Shown here in pieces: positions 7,034 to 15,513 of a stretch of DNA of 43,245 nucleotides (positions are counted from its first letter, which is position 1; every line of letters starts with the position of its first letter). This stretch comes from Companilactobacillus nuruki. Its GTDB lineage: Bacteria > Bacillota > Bacilli > Lactobacillales > Lactobacillaceae. The DNA lies in NCBI RefSeq assembly GCF_002872255.1, contig NZ_NIPR01000014.1, positions 1 through 43,245 of the forward strand, written 5' to 3'. The notes under the pieces are model-generated. The model did no database searches. It saw nothing but the letters and a program-made list of their open reading frames with translations, and was not told the origin of the DNA. A program made the position numbers and the translations under genes.

Positions 7034-8347
7034 ATGAATGAATTGAAAAAAATCAGATCGGATTTTCAAGAGTTATTTGATCAATCAAAAGATGAATTTA
7101 TAACAGATTTTCGTAAATTAGTTCAAATACCTAGTGTTAATGGAAATAAAACTTTTGAAGCACCATTTGGTATTGGCCCCAAAAGAGCGCTAGAATATTT
7201 GCTTGAATTATCATCAAAATTAGGCTTTAGAACTGGTCAAGTTGCAAATTGTGTTGGTTGGGCTGAATATGGCCCCGAAGATGGCGATTATTTTGGAGTT
7301 TTAGGACATTCAGATGTGGTTGATGTAGTTGATGACTGGACGATGTCACCATTTGATTTAACTCTAAAAGATGATTATTTCTATGGTAGAGGTGTACTAG
7401 ATAATAAGGGACCACTTCTGGCTTCGCTGTTTGCACTTTATTTGATAAAGAAACAAAATATTTCATTGAAAAAACGCGTTCGGATTATGTTTGGTACCGA
7501 TGAAGAGATGGGCAGTAGGGATATTCCTTATTTTTTGAAAAAGGAAAAACCACCATATGCTGGTTTTACGCCTGATTGCAAGTTTCCAATTGTTTATGGA
7601 GAGCGTGGAATTGTCGATTTGACTGTTACTAAATCAATAACCGATGGATCATTAGAAGAAATTGATGAACTAGGTGGTGTTTTTGATCGTAGTTTTTTAC
7701 CTGATTATGCGTTTGTAACGATTAATGATAAAAAAACAGATTTTCATGGTAAAAAAGCACCTAGCAATGCTCCAGATATGGCAGATAATGTGTTACCAAA
7801 ATTGATTAAATGTTGTAGCTCACTAAATGGTCAAACGGGTGAATTATTTGAATGGCTTAATAAAAAAATAGCTAATCAGTATAATGGTGAGAATTTAGGA
7901 CTAGATTTTCATGATGATGATTCAGGAGAGTTACAGCTTTCACTTTATTCGATTAAAATAATTGATGATGAGATCAATTTTAGTTTGTCAATGCGTTATC
8001 CGGTAACGTTTACTGAGAAAACAATTCTTGATCAATTAAATAGTCAATTTATTGATGGGATGACTCTTACAATTAATCGTAGTTTTCCTTCAACAGTTAA
8101 AGATAAGAATTTGGATTATATGCATAGGTTTTCCAAGATATATCAAGATGATACTGGATTAGATGGGACACCTGTTACTACGACAGGGGCAACTTATGCT
8201 CGTGAGATGCCAAACATCGTAGCCTTTGGACCATCTTTTCCAGGACAAAAAGGAATCGCTCATAAAGGTGATGAATGGCTCAAATACAGTGATTGGCAAA
8301 TGATGATGCAAATTTATTATGATTGTTTGTTAGATGAGCTAGGCTAA
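7034..8347 (+). CDS. M20 family dipeptidase, PepV-like
   Basis: A 437-residue M20 metallopeptidase most like the PepV/DapE-related dipeptidases (usual length 440-470). Zinc and catalytic positions: H92 and D94 in GHSDVVDV, D123 in GRGVLDNKGP, E157-E158 in GTDEEMGS, D181 in TPDCKFP and H410 in AHKGDE. No signal peptide. AAGGG directly abuts the ATG at 7034, and an in-frame TTG at 7043 sits at better spacing, so the true start may be three codons later. It is the last gene of the operon, followed by a strong terminator. In Lacticaseibacillus casei a pepV gene accompanies a glycosylasparaginase in a fucosyl-GlcNAc-Asn pathway, as I recall, which fits a role in trimming peptide from a glycosylated asparagine. 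Confidence 0.85.
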   Translation: MNELKKIRSDFQELFDQSKDEFITDFRKLVQIPSVNGNKTFEAPFGIGPKRALEYLLELSSKLGFRTGQVANCVGWAEYGPEDGDYFGVLGHSDVVDVVDDWTMSPFDLTLKDDYFYGRGVLDNKGPLLASLFALYLIKKQNISLKKRVRIMFGTDEEMGSRDIPYFLKKEKPPYAGFTPDCKFPIVYGERGIVDLTVTKSITDGSLEEIDELGGVFDRSFLPDYAFVTINDKKTDFHGKKAPSNAPDMADNVLPKLIKCCSSLNGQTGELFEWLNKKIANQYNGENLGLDFHDDDSGELQLSLYSIKIIDDEINFSLSMRYPVTFTEKTILDQLNSQFIDGMTLTINRSFPSTVKDKNLDYMHRFSKIYQDDTGLDGTPVTTTGATYAREMPNIVAFGPSFPGQKGIAHKGDEWLKYSDWQMMMQIYYDCLLDELG

Positions 8348-8388
8348 GAATTGGACGAAAAGGGAATTTTAGGACTATCTTATATTAG

Positions 8389-8431
8389 AGCATTACTTAA
8401 ATTGATTTTATAATTTAAGTAATGCTTTTTT
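8389..8431 (+). terminator. Terminator of the five-gene operon
   Basis: A perfect 15-bp stem (8389-8403 with 8412-8426) with an 8-nt loop and a run of Ts to 8431. Confidence 0.92.
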
Positions 8432-8568
8432 AATGGGTTCAGATATATAAAATAATATTTGAATAATTTTTATTATTTTTGAAATTATCACTATTATTAT
8501 AAACTAATACTATTAATAATTATTTTCGTATGATATAGTATTAAGAAAGGAACGAGGTGTAAGTATTT

Positions 8569-8970
8569 ATGACAGCAAAAACAAATAAATATCGTATTTT
8601 AGAAACTAATGTTTTATTAGAAAGATTCGTTACTTATAATGAGGTGTTCACTGAATACTTTAAGACGATAAAGATTATTGAACGAGGTGAAGCCTTAAGG
8701 TATGAAACTTATGCACGTTTAACGGATAATTATATTTCTAATATCAAACGTTTCATCAAGTTATGTAATTCTTATATAACAAAATATAATCTTGAGAACA
8801 GCATGGTTGCCGAAAGAATGAACAATTACTTTATAGATCTGATTAATGCTATTGGTTGCTTGGACGTGAAGCATAATTCCATTGATTATTCAAGACTAGA
8901 GAATGCCAAGTCTAGAATCAGAGCTCGCCAAGATGAATTTGTTGATTCGATCAATATTTTAATTAATTAG
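8569..8970 (+). CDS. Hypothetical helical protein, 133 aa
   Basis: A 133-residue soluble protein, predicted nearly all alpha-helical and rich in Tyr, Asn and Arg, with no signal peptide or membrane segment. GAGGTG lies about ten bases before the ATG, and a hairpin terminator follows directly, so it is a single-gene unit. The upstream 220 bases are very AT-rich and hold only the previous terminator and the likely promoter (TATAGTATT near 8534). I recognise no domain. Confidence 0.7.
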   Translation: MTAKTNKYRILETNVLLERFVTYNEVFTEYFKTIKIIERGEALRYETYARLTDNYISNIKRFIKLCNSYITKYNLENSMVAERMNNYFIDLINAIGCLDVKHNSIDYSRLENAKSRIRARQDEFVDSINILIN

Positions 8971-8976
8971 TTAAAT

Positions 8977-8998
8977 AAAGACGGTAACGTCTTTTTTT
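8977..8998 (+). terminator. Intrinsic terminator
   Basis: AAAGACG/CGTCTTT with a GTAA loop (8977-8994) and a T-run to 8998. Confidence 0.88.
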
Positions 8999-9042
8999 TA
9001 TGTCCAATTTTTAGTAATCTTATTAATAATGGAGGAACGTTT

Positions 9043-9960
9043 ATGATTTGGAAAAAAATAACTGTAGCGATTCCGAATGATTTCGATCCAGAAATCATTT
9101 CTGATATATTTATGCGCATCGGTGCTAACGGAACCGAAATGGTTGATGATGAAGATACGTCTGTTAAAACAAAAATTAATTCTTATTTTGATGAAAATAA
9201 TTATAATGAAAAGATTGTAAATGATTTGAAGGATCGGTTGAAACAATTACCAGAATTTGGTTTTGATATAACTGGCGTCGAAGTTTCGGTTGATGAATTG
9301 GATGATAGTAGTTGGGAGAATGAATGGAAGCAATACTACCATCCTATGAAAATCAGTCGCTATTTAACCGTTGTTCCCAATTGGGTTAATTATCAACCGA
9401 CACATGATGATGAACATATTATTGTTATGGACCCGGGAAAATCCTTTGGTACTGGAACACATCCGACAACGTATTCTTGTATGCAAGCTTTAGAGCTGAT
9501 CTTAGGAGATGCAAATTCGTTATATGATGTTGGAACCGGTTCAGGTATTCTGTCAATTCAGGCACGTCAATTAGGTGTTAAAAATATCAAAGCTTTTGAT
9601 CTTGATCCTGAAGCTGTAAGTGCAGCCAAAGAAAATATTCAATTAAATCCTGGTTGTGAAGATATTGAGGTTTTTGAAAATTCACTTTTAGATGGAGTAG
9701 ATGGCAAGGTAGATGTAATTGTTGCTAATATTTTGGCAGATGTGATTGAACAATTTATTCCTGATATTGACAAACATTTAAATGTGAATGGGTTTGTAGT
9801 ATTGTCAGGTATTATTAATGAGAAGGAAGCATTAATAACTAAAAAAATGACAGAAATTGGATTCATAGTTTTGGAAGCCTTTCATCTAAAAGGCTGGTCA
9901 ACTTTAATTTGTAGAAGAAAAGAAGAGTACGAGGCAGAAGATGGAGCAATACTTCGTTAA
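9043..9960 (+). CDS. prmA: Ribosomal protein L11 methyltransferase
   Basis: A 305-residue SAM-dependent methyltransferase that trimethylates ribosomal protein L11. The N-terminal 100 residues form the substrate-recruiting domain (WENEWKQYYHPMKI at 91-104). The SAM site DVGTGSG is at 162-168, preceded by the PrmA signature GKSFGTGTHPTT (132-143) and followed by VANILADV near 230, the motif for the amino-group target. GGAGG precedes the ATG. The 3' end overlaps rsmE by 20 bases, implying translational coupling; prmA-rsmE is a common pair in Gram-positives. Confidence 0.95.
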   Translation: MIWKKITVAIPNDFDPEIISDIFMRIGANGTEMVDDEDTSVKTKINSYFDENNYNEKIVNDLKDRLKQLPEFGFDITGVEVSVDELDDSSWENEWKQYYHPMKISRYLTVVPNWVNYQPTHDDEHIIVMDPGKSFGTGTHPTTYSCMQALELILGDANSLYDVGTGSGILSIQARQLGVKNIKAFDLDPEAVSAAKENIQLNPGCEDIEVFENSLLDGVDGKVDVIVANILADVIEQFIPDIDKHLNVNGFVVLSGIINEKEALITKKMTEIGFIVLEAFHLKGWSTLICRRKEEYEAEDGAILR

Positions 9961-10684
9961 TAAAGTTATTGAAAATAATAGATTCGTAATAGAGGATTCT
10001 GAAACTTTTAAACATGTCGCTAAGGTTTTGCGTCATAAACCTGGGGATGTGATTTATTTAGTCGATCCTGAACAGAATTTATTTACAGCTACAATTGAAC
10101 GAATAACTGACGATAAGATTGAGACAAGTGTTAATAAATTAGCAACACCTAGTACCGAATTGCCAATAGATGTAACAATTGCATGTTCTTTGTCAAAAAA
10201 AGATAAGATTGAATGGATCACACAAAAATCGACCGAATTAGGTGCTAAAAAGATTATTTTCTTTAGTTCTAAGTATTCAATTATGACTTGGAAGAAGAAT
10301 GTTATTGAAAAAAAACTCATTCGTTTACAGGAAATAGCTAAAAACGCAGCACAGCAGTCAAAAAGACGAATCGTTCCCCAAGTTGTTTATGTCAATAAAT
10401 TAACGGACCTAGTTGACCACAAAGCTCAGTCCAATCTAGTTGCATATGAGGAGTCAGCTAAACAAGGAGAAATAAGCCTTCTCGCCCAAACATTGAATCA
10501 GAATCCTAACTCAATTCTTTGTGCATTTGGTCCCGAAGGTGGATTTGCACCAGATGAAATTAATTTTTTAAATAAAAGTGACTTTTTGTCGGTTGGATTG
10601 GGACCTAGAATTATGCGAGCAGAAACAGCACCCATGTACTTCTTATCAGTGCTATCATATAAATACGAACTAACTGTAAAATGA
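9941..10684 (+). CDS. rsmE: 16S rRNA m3U1498 methyltransferase
   Basis: A 247-residue SPOUT-class methyltransferase acting on U1498 of 16S rRNA in assembled small subunits. The N-terminal PUA-like domain (about 1-70) carries HVAKVLRHKPGD. The knotted SPOUT domain has FGPEGGF near 190 and LGPRIMRAETAP near 218, both parts of the SAM-binding knot. It starts within the end of prmA, with GAGG just upstream, and is followed 10 nt later by a membrane protein gene, probably the same transcript. Confidence 0.95.
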   Translation: MEQYFVNKVIENNRFVIEDSETFKHVAKVLRHKPGDVIYLVDPEQNLFTATIERITDDKIETSVNKLATPSTELPIDVTIACSLSKKDKIEWITQKSTELGAKKIIFFSSKYSIMTWKKNVIEKKLIRLQEIAKNAAQQSKRRIVPQVVYVNKLTDLVDHKAQSNLVAYEESAKQGEISLLAQTLNQNPNSILCAFGPEGGFAPDEINFLNKSDFLSVGLGPRIMRAETAPMYFLSVLSYKYELTVK

Positions 10685-10694
10685 GGAACAGATT

Positions 10695-11033
10695 GTGAAA
10701 AATATTTGGAAAAAAGTTGAAGCATCAAAAACAACTTATATTACTTTGATTTCTATTGTTTTGGTATTTATTATGCCAATTTTGTTTAATCTCTTTCATT
10801 TGGGAAGAACAAATCGAATTATCTGGTTATTCTTTATTATTAATATTTTCTTTGCTGGATTTATTGGTTGGTTTTCAAGAAAGTATCATTTGTCGTTTTA
10901 TAATTTAGTTATTTTTCCGGTTATATTTGTTATTAGTGTTTTTGTCAAATATGGTCGTTATGGTTACTTTTTAGCTGGGATATATCTGGTTTTGAGTATT
11001 CTAATATATTTCTTATTTGAGAAAGAAAAATAA
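10695..11033 (+). CDS. Small integral membrane protein, 112 aa
   Basis: A 112-residue protein with four clear hydrophobic segments (about 14-33, 42-60, 66-84 and 90-107) and short basic loops (LGRTNR, SRKYH). It starts at GTG 10 nt after rsmE, with GAGGA upstream, and ends before a terminator, making it the last gene of the prmA-rsmE unit. Family not recognised; the topology alone does not suggest a function. Confidence 0.75.
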   Translation: MKNIWKKVEASKTTYITLISIVLVFIMPILFNLFHLGRTNRIIWLFFIINIFFAGFIGWFSRKYHLSFYNLVIFPVIFVISVFVKYGRYGYFLAGIYLVLSILIYFLFEKEK

Positions 11034-11075
11034 TTGTAATTTAATGTCAAAGTAATCATAATAATATGTAAAATA

Positions 11076-11100
11076 AAAAGGCACTCAATGAGTGCTTTTT
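11076..11100 (+). terminator. Intrinsic terminator before relA
   Basis: GCACTC/GAGTGC (11081-11095) with an AAT loop, flanked by an A-run and a T-run, so it may work in both directions. It separates the prmA unit from relA, which starts only 24 nt later. Confidence 0.8.
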
Positions 11101-11123
11101 ATTGTAACGGGGTGAATATTTCT

Positions 11124-13355
11124 ATGAAAAAAATTAAAGATTATACTCCAGAAGAAGTTCTCGATATATGTCGAGAATACATGAATGATGAACATGTCGA
11201 GTTCGTTAATAAAGCCTATAATTTTGCGGCTTATGTTCACAAGGAGCAAAAGCGTGCCACTGGTGAACCATATATTATTCACCCAACTCAAGTAGCGCAA
11301 ATATTGGCTTCGTTGAGAATGGATCCATACACAGTTGCTGCTGGCTATTTACACGATGTAGTAGAAGATACCAATATTACCTTAGGGGATGTTAAAGAAC
11401 TTTTTGGTGATCAAGTAGCTACTATTGTTGATGGTGTGACTAAGATCAGTAAGTACAAATATCATTCACACCAAGAACTATTGGCGGAAAATCATCGTAA
11501 GATGCTTTTGGCAACCGCTAAAGATTTGCGTGTGATCATGGTTAAACTAGCTGATCGTTTGCACAATATGAGAACTCTGAAGGCATTACGTCCGGATAAG
11601 CAACGTCGTATTGCTACTGAAACTTTGGAAATTTATGCCCCATTGGCTGATCGTTTAGGTATCAGTAAGATCAAATGGGAGTTGGAAGATTTATCGTTAC
11701 ATTATATTAATCCTCAACAATATTATCGAATCGTGCATTTGATGAATAGCAAACGTGATCAACGTGAAGCTTATATTGCTGAAGCAATTGATTACATTAA
11801 GAAAAATGTCGATGCTTTGGGTATCAAATACGATATCTATGGTCGTCCTAAACACATATATTCTATTTATAAAAAGATGCGTGATAAGCATAAACAATTT
11901 TCAGAATTATATGATTTATTAGCAATCAGAATTGTGGTTGATTCTGTAAAGGATTGTTATGCCGTCTTAGGTTCAATTCATTCAAAGTGGAAACCAATTC
12001 CTGGCCGTTTTAAGGATTATATTGCGGTTCCTAAAGCCAATGGATATCAATCGTTGCATACAACCATTATTGGGCCTGGTGGTCAACCACTTGAGGTTCA
12101 AATTAGAACTTTCGAAATGCACCAAGTTGCTGAATATGGTGTTGCTGCTCATTGGGCTTATAAAGAAGGCAATTTCGATGGTGTACAATTAGACGATAAT
12201 GAACAAAAAATTGATGTCTTCCGTGAAATACTTGAATTACAGGAGAACTCTGATAATGCATCAGATTTCATGAAGTCAGTCAAAGGCGAAATTTTTAATG
12301 ATCGAGTTTATGTATTTACTCCTAATGGCGAGGTCATTGAATTACCAAAGGGTGCAGTAACATTGGATTTTGCCTATCAAGTCCATACTGAGGTTGGTAA
12401 TCATTCAATTGGTGCCAAAATTAATGGCAGAATGGTTCCTTTGAATTATCAGTTGAAGAATGGCGATATAGTCGAGATGCTGACCAATTCTAATTCTCAA
12501 CCAAGCCGTGATTGGGTTAATGTCGTTTATACGGCTAGAGCAAGAAACAAGATTAAACGTTATTTCCGAACTAAAGATCGTGAAGAAAATATTGTTCTTG
12601 GTCGAGAATCAATTGAAAATGAACTGAAGAATCGTTCACTTTCGGGTAAGAAGTATCTTGATAAAAAGCATTTAGAGATAGCTATGAAAATCTTCAATTA
12701 CACCGAGCCTGATGAACTGTTTAATGCAGTAGGTTATGGTGAATTGTCACCAATTAACGTAGTTCATAAGTTGGTAAGTGAAGATCCCGATCGTAAAAAG
12801 GAAGCCGAGAAAAAAGAACTCGAAGATCAGGTTATCACTGATACTGATGATAAAGCTGCAAAAACACCAACCGATAGTCCTAAATTGCAAAAAGAACGTA
12901 ATAATGCCAATAACAGTATTTCTGTTCAAGGAATCGATAATTTATTGATTCGCTTGGCTAAGTGCTGTAATCCGATTCCTGGAGATGATATTGTTGGATA
13001 TATTACAAAGGGACGAGGATTAACAATTCATCGTGCTGATTGTCCTAATGTTCAAAGTGAAGAGGCAAAAAGCCGTTTTATTGATGTTGACTGGGATAAT
13101 GTTACTAAAGAGAAACGTTATACAGCAGAATTGGATGTCTATGCTTTTAATCGTAATGGATTGATTAATGAAGTATTACAGGTTATCAATACCAATACTA
13201 ATACGCTCAATAATGTCATTGGACGTCTTGATAAAGAAAAAATGGCCATTATTCATGTAAGTATCGGCGTTAATAACAAAGAGCACTTGGATAATATTAT
13301 TTCTAAATTAAAGAATATTCCAAATGTCTACGAAATTAAAAGGACGGTAGCGTAA
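11124..13355 (+). CDS. relA: Bifunctional (p)ppGpp synthetase/hydrolase (RSH)
   Basis: A 743-residue long RSH enzyme that makes and degrades the stringent-response alarmone (p)ppGpp. The HD hydrolase domain is intact: H53, HD at 77-78 and ED at 81-82, so both activities are expected. The synthetase domain contains GRPKHIYSIYKKM and the nucleotide motif YQSLHTTI. A TGS domain follows (about 390-455), then a conserved cysteine region (KCCNPIPGDDIVGY... HRADCPN) and a C-terminal ACT/RRM domain (about 665-743) that senses ribosomes. I start at the ATG nine bases after GGGGTG; further upstream the frame runs into the terminator hairpin. dtd follows after 3 nt, a conserved pair. Confidence 0.97.
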   Translation: MKKIKDYTPEEVLDICREYMNDEHVEFVNKAYNFAAYVHKEQKRATGEPYIIHPTQVAQILASLRMDPYTVAAGYLHDVVEDTNITLGDVKELFGDQVATIVDGVTKISKYKYHSHQELLAENHRKMLLATAKDLRVIMVKLADRLHNMRTLKALRPDKQRRIATETLEIYAPLADRLGISKIKWELEDLSLHYINPQQYYRIVHLMNSKRDQREAYIAEAIDYIKKNVDALGIKYDIYGRPKHIYSIYKKMRDKHKQFSELYDLLAIRIVVDSVKDCYAVLGSIHSKWKPIPGRFKDYIAVPKANGYQSLHTTIIGPGGQPLEVQIRTFEMHQVAEYGVAAHWAYKEGNFDGVQLDDNEQKIDVFREILELQENSDNASDFMKSVKGEIFNDRVYVFTPNGEVIELPKGAVTLDFAYQVHTEVGNHSIGAKINGRMVPLNYQLKNGDIVEMLTNSNSQPSRDWVNVVYTARARNKIKRYFRTKDREENIVLGRESIENELKNRSLSGKKYLDKKHLEIAMKIFNYTEPDELFNAVGYGELSPINVVHKLVSEDPDRKKEAEKKELEDQVITDTDDKAAKTPTDSPKLQKERNNANNSISVQGIDNLLIRLAKCCNPIPGDDIVGYITKGRGLTIHRADCPNVQSEEAKSRFIDVDWDNVTKEKRYTAELDVYAFNRNGLINEVLQVINTNTNTLNNVIGRLDKEKMAIIHVSIGVNNKEHLDNIISKLKNIPNVYEIKRTVA

Positions 13356-13358
13356 TAG

Positions 13359-13796
13359 ATGAAAGTTGTGATTCAACGAGTATCTAATGCCAAAGTTACT
13401 GTAGATGATAAAACCCTTGGTCAGATTGATCAGGGATTTTGTTTGTTAGTCGCCTTTGCAGACGAAGATACTGATGAAACTTTGGAGTACATGGCACGAA
13501 AAATTGCTAATATGAGAGTCTTTTCAGATGAAGATGACAAAATGAATTTATCTATTCAAGATATTGGTGGTAAAATTCTATCAATTTCGCAATTTACATT
13601 GTATGCTGATACTAAACATGGAAATCGACCAAGCTTTATTGGAGCGGGTAATTTTGAAATATCTAGTAAAAAATATGATCAATTTAATGATTTATTACGT
13701 GGTCGTGGCTTGATTGTTGAGACTGGAGAATTTGGCGCTGATATGCAAGTATCATTGACAAATGATGGACCAGTTACTATTTTAATGGAGAGATGA
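13359..13796 (+). CDS. dtd: D-aminoacyl-tRNA deacylase
   Basis: A 145-residue homodimeric enzyme that removes D-amino acids (and glycine mischarged on tRNA-Ala) from tRNA. The two active-site motifs are present: SQFTLY at 77-82 and NDGPVT at 135-140, the latter a variant of the usual NxGPVT. Length is typical. It follows relA by 3 nt and overlaps the first possible start of the next gene, so relA, dtd, the HAD protein and the Doc-like protein probably form one transcript. Confidence 0.95.
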   Translation: MKVVIQRVSNAKVTVDDKTLGQIDQGFCLLVAFADEDTDETLEYMARKIANMRVFSDEDDKMNLSIQDIGGKILSISQFTLYADTKHGNRPSFIGAGNFEISSKKYDQFNDLLRGRGLIVETGEFGADMQVSLTNDGPVTILMER

Positions 13797-13798
13797 TT

Positions 13799-14422
13799 AT
13801 GAAAAGTATTGTTTGGGACTTTGATGACACTATTGCCAATAGTTATTCAGGGATTGTTTCAGCTACACAAAAATCTCTACGTGAAAATTTTGGCATTAGT
13901 CTATCGAAAGATACTATTTTTAAGGAAGCAAAAAAGACTTCAATAAGAAAGTTTGTAACTGAAATTTTAAATAATGAAGAAAATGTTGACCAAGCAGTTA
14001 AGATTTTTTATGTTTCTTATTTTCGTTATGAGAAAGAATATCACGATAAAATTACTTTGATGCCACATATTAAAAATGTGTTGGAGTTTTGTAAAGAAAA
14101 GGGCTATGAGCAGTTTATAGTAACTCATCGTGATCAATCAATTTACGACTTGGTAAGATCATTAGGAATTGCAAACTATTTTACAGAGGTCGTTAGTGTC
14201 GCTGATAATCATAAACGAAAACCTGATCCTGAAATGCTTAATTACTTAATAGATAAATATAAATTAACAGCTAATGAACTTTGGACTATTGGAGATCGTC
14301 AAATTGACCTAGATTTTGGTAAGAATGTTGGTGCACAAACAATTCTTCTAAATAGTGATAATGTTGATTTTGCTTATGACTACAAGGTTAGTGATGTACT
14401 AGAAATCGAAGAGATACTTTAA
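13799..14422 (+). CDS. HAD family hydrolase, phosphoglycolate phosphatase-like
   Basis: A 207-residue HAD-superfamily phosphatase with cap type C1. Motif I is DFDDT (D7 nucleophile, D9), motif II is the T in IVTHRD near 107, motif III lysine lies in HKRKPDPE near 140, and motif IV is GDRQIDLDFGKN near 165. This pattern fits PGP/beta-phosphoglucomutase-like enzymes, but substrate cannot be read from sequence. I start at the ATG six bases after GGAGAG; an ATG two codons earlier abuts it. Its TAA overlaps the next gene's ATG by one base. Confidence 0.85.
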   Translation: MKSIVWDFDDTIANSYSGIVSATQKSLRENFGISLSKDTIFKEAKKTSIRKFVTEILNNEENVDQAVKIFYVSYFRYEKEYHDKITLMPHIKNVLEFCKEKGYEQFIVTHRDQSIYDLVRSLGIANYFTEVVSVADNHKRKPDPEMLNYLIDKYKLTANELWTIGDRQIDLDFGKNVGAQTILLNSDNVDFAYDYKVSDVLEIEEIL

Positions 14423-14832
14423 TGGATAATAATATGGAAAAGAAACTAGAAAAGTTAACATATGATCAAATTGTGGCTATACATTTAGCAATTGAAGATG
14501 ATGAGGAAATTACTTTCAGTGAAAAGCGTCTTCAAAGCGATGTTGAATTTATTAATCAGTTTGATGATTTAAATGTTTATTTGACGCATTTGTTCTGTAC
14601 CATCATTTGTGACGATATTTTTGAAAAATATAATATGCAAACGGCTATTGCAACAATGGACTTTTTCTTGCGCCGTAATGGTTATTGCCTGGATTTAGAA
14701 AATGATATGGAAAAAGATACCATTATGGGATTAGTCAAAACAATTAAGGACAGCCGTGAATTGAAAAAAACTGAGATTAATTATATACAATCTCGTTTAG
14801 CGGATTGTATTCATCCATATAAGGGGAATTAG
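14422..14832 (+). CDS. Doc/Fic-like protein with degenerate catalytic motif
   Basis: A 136-residue protein. LTYDQIVAIH at 12-21 resembles the start of Doc (death-on-curing) proteins, and the helix DIFEKYNMQTA followed by FFLRRNGYCLDL (65-92) lines up with Doc's HPFxxGNKRTA...LNGY. In that alignment the catalytic His is D65, Gly is Y70, and the Lys-Arg pair is M72-Q73. Only Phe, Asn, Thr and Ala are kept, so nucleotide or phosphate transfer is unlikely. It is translationally coupled to the HAD gene (ATGA-type overlap, TAATG) and has no antitoxin partner. The fold call rests on motif alignment by eye; a regulatory or structural role is possible. Confidence 0.5.
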   Translation: MDNNMEKKLEKLTYDQIVAIHLAIEDDEEITFSEKRLQSDVEFINQFDDLNVYLTHLFCTIICDDIFEKYNMQTAIATMDFFLRRNGYCLDLENDMEKDTIMGLVKTIKDSRELKKTEINYIQSRLADCIHPYKGN

Positions 14833-14857
14833 CCCACAGAAATTAAGTACTACAAAA

Positions 14858-14900
14858 AATAGGATCATATCAGACAAAAATTGTTTGATATGGTCCTATT
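14858..14900. terminator. Bidirectional terminator between convergent genes
   Basis: A 20-bp stem with two G-U wobbles (14858-14877 with 14881-14900) and an AAA loop. On the minus strand it is followed by a T-run (complement of 14854-14859), ending the histidine phosphatase gene, whose stop codon lies at the stem's edge. Confidence 0.88.
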
Positions 14901-15414
14901 AATATTCTATTTTATAGATTCCACAGTAAGGAATAACTGTTTCACCAGTCATTTGCGCAATTACACCACCATGAGTAACACAGGCAATACAATCATATTT
15001 ATTCTTGTATTGATCTAAGACAGAATCTACACGATGTTTAACTTCATCTTTAGTTTCGAAATCAAGAGATGAGTGATGTGTTTCATTAAGATAATCATTA
15101 TAGGCCTGTTGAACTTGTTTATCAGTTGGTTTTTGTGTACCTGATTTGTCAGGACGCCATTCGTGTAATAATAATTCAACCTGAGTTGGTATTTGTTTGT
15201 ATTTTAAAATTTCTTGAGCAGTTTGCATAGTACGAGTATATGGGGAAATTAATAATAACTGGACTTCATTAAAAATGGGATCTTGAGCTGCTTTCTCAGC
15301 AATTTCTATCCCTTTAGGAGTTAATCGGGTTAGATCTCTAGCCAATCCGGTATAACCTGCTTTATCAACCTGAGAGAAATCAGGTTCGGAATGTCTGATT
15401 AAATACACTTTCAT
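14899..15414 (-). CDS. Histidine phosphatase family protein (phosphoglycerate mutase-like)
   Basis: A 171-residue branch-1 histidine phosphatase. The phosphohistidine motif is RHSEP (H8) in place of the common RHGE. The other catalytic parts are SPYTRTMQTA near 58-67 (second Arg), HEWRPD near 84 (acid) and VTHGGVI near 143 (second His). It is shorter than true cofactor-dependent phosphoglycerate mutase (about 230), so a small-molecule phosphatase role is more likely. GGAGGC precedes the ATG. Single gene on the minus strand. Confidence 0.85.
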   Translation of the reverse strand: MKVYLIRHSEPDFSQVDKAGYTGLARDLTRLTPKGIEIAEKAAQDPIFNEVQLLLISPYTRTMQTAQEILKYKQIPTQVELLLHEWRPDKSGTQKPTDKQVQQAYNDYLNETHHSSLDFETKDEVKHRVDSVLDQYKNKYDCIACVTHGGVIAQMTGETVIPYCGIYKIEY

Positions 15415-15461
15415 TATTAAGCCTCCGTATAGTTTATACTATAACAAAATAGAAATAAAAA

Positions 15462-15502
15462 AATCGATTTAGCAATCACTTTAAAGTGTTCGTTAAATCG
15501 AT
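15462..15502 (-). terminator. Terminator of the amidase gene
   Basis: AATCGATTTA/TAAATCGATT arms (15462-15502 overall) with an imperfect inner stem, followed on the minus strand by a T-run (A-run at 15456-15463). Confidence 0.82.
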
Positions 15503-15513
15503 TCTTGTTTGGG

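Noticed and set aside
14422-14832. Active toxin-antitoxin system
   Set aside because: The Fic motif is degenerate, no antitoxin-sized gene is adjacent, and the gene is embedded in a housekeeping operon.
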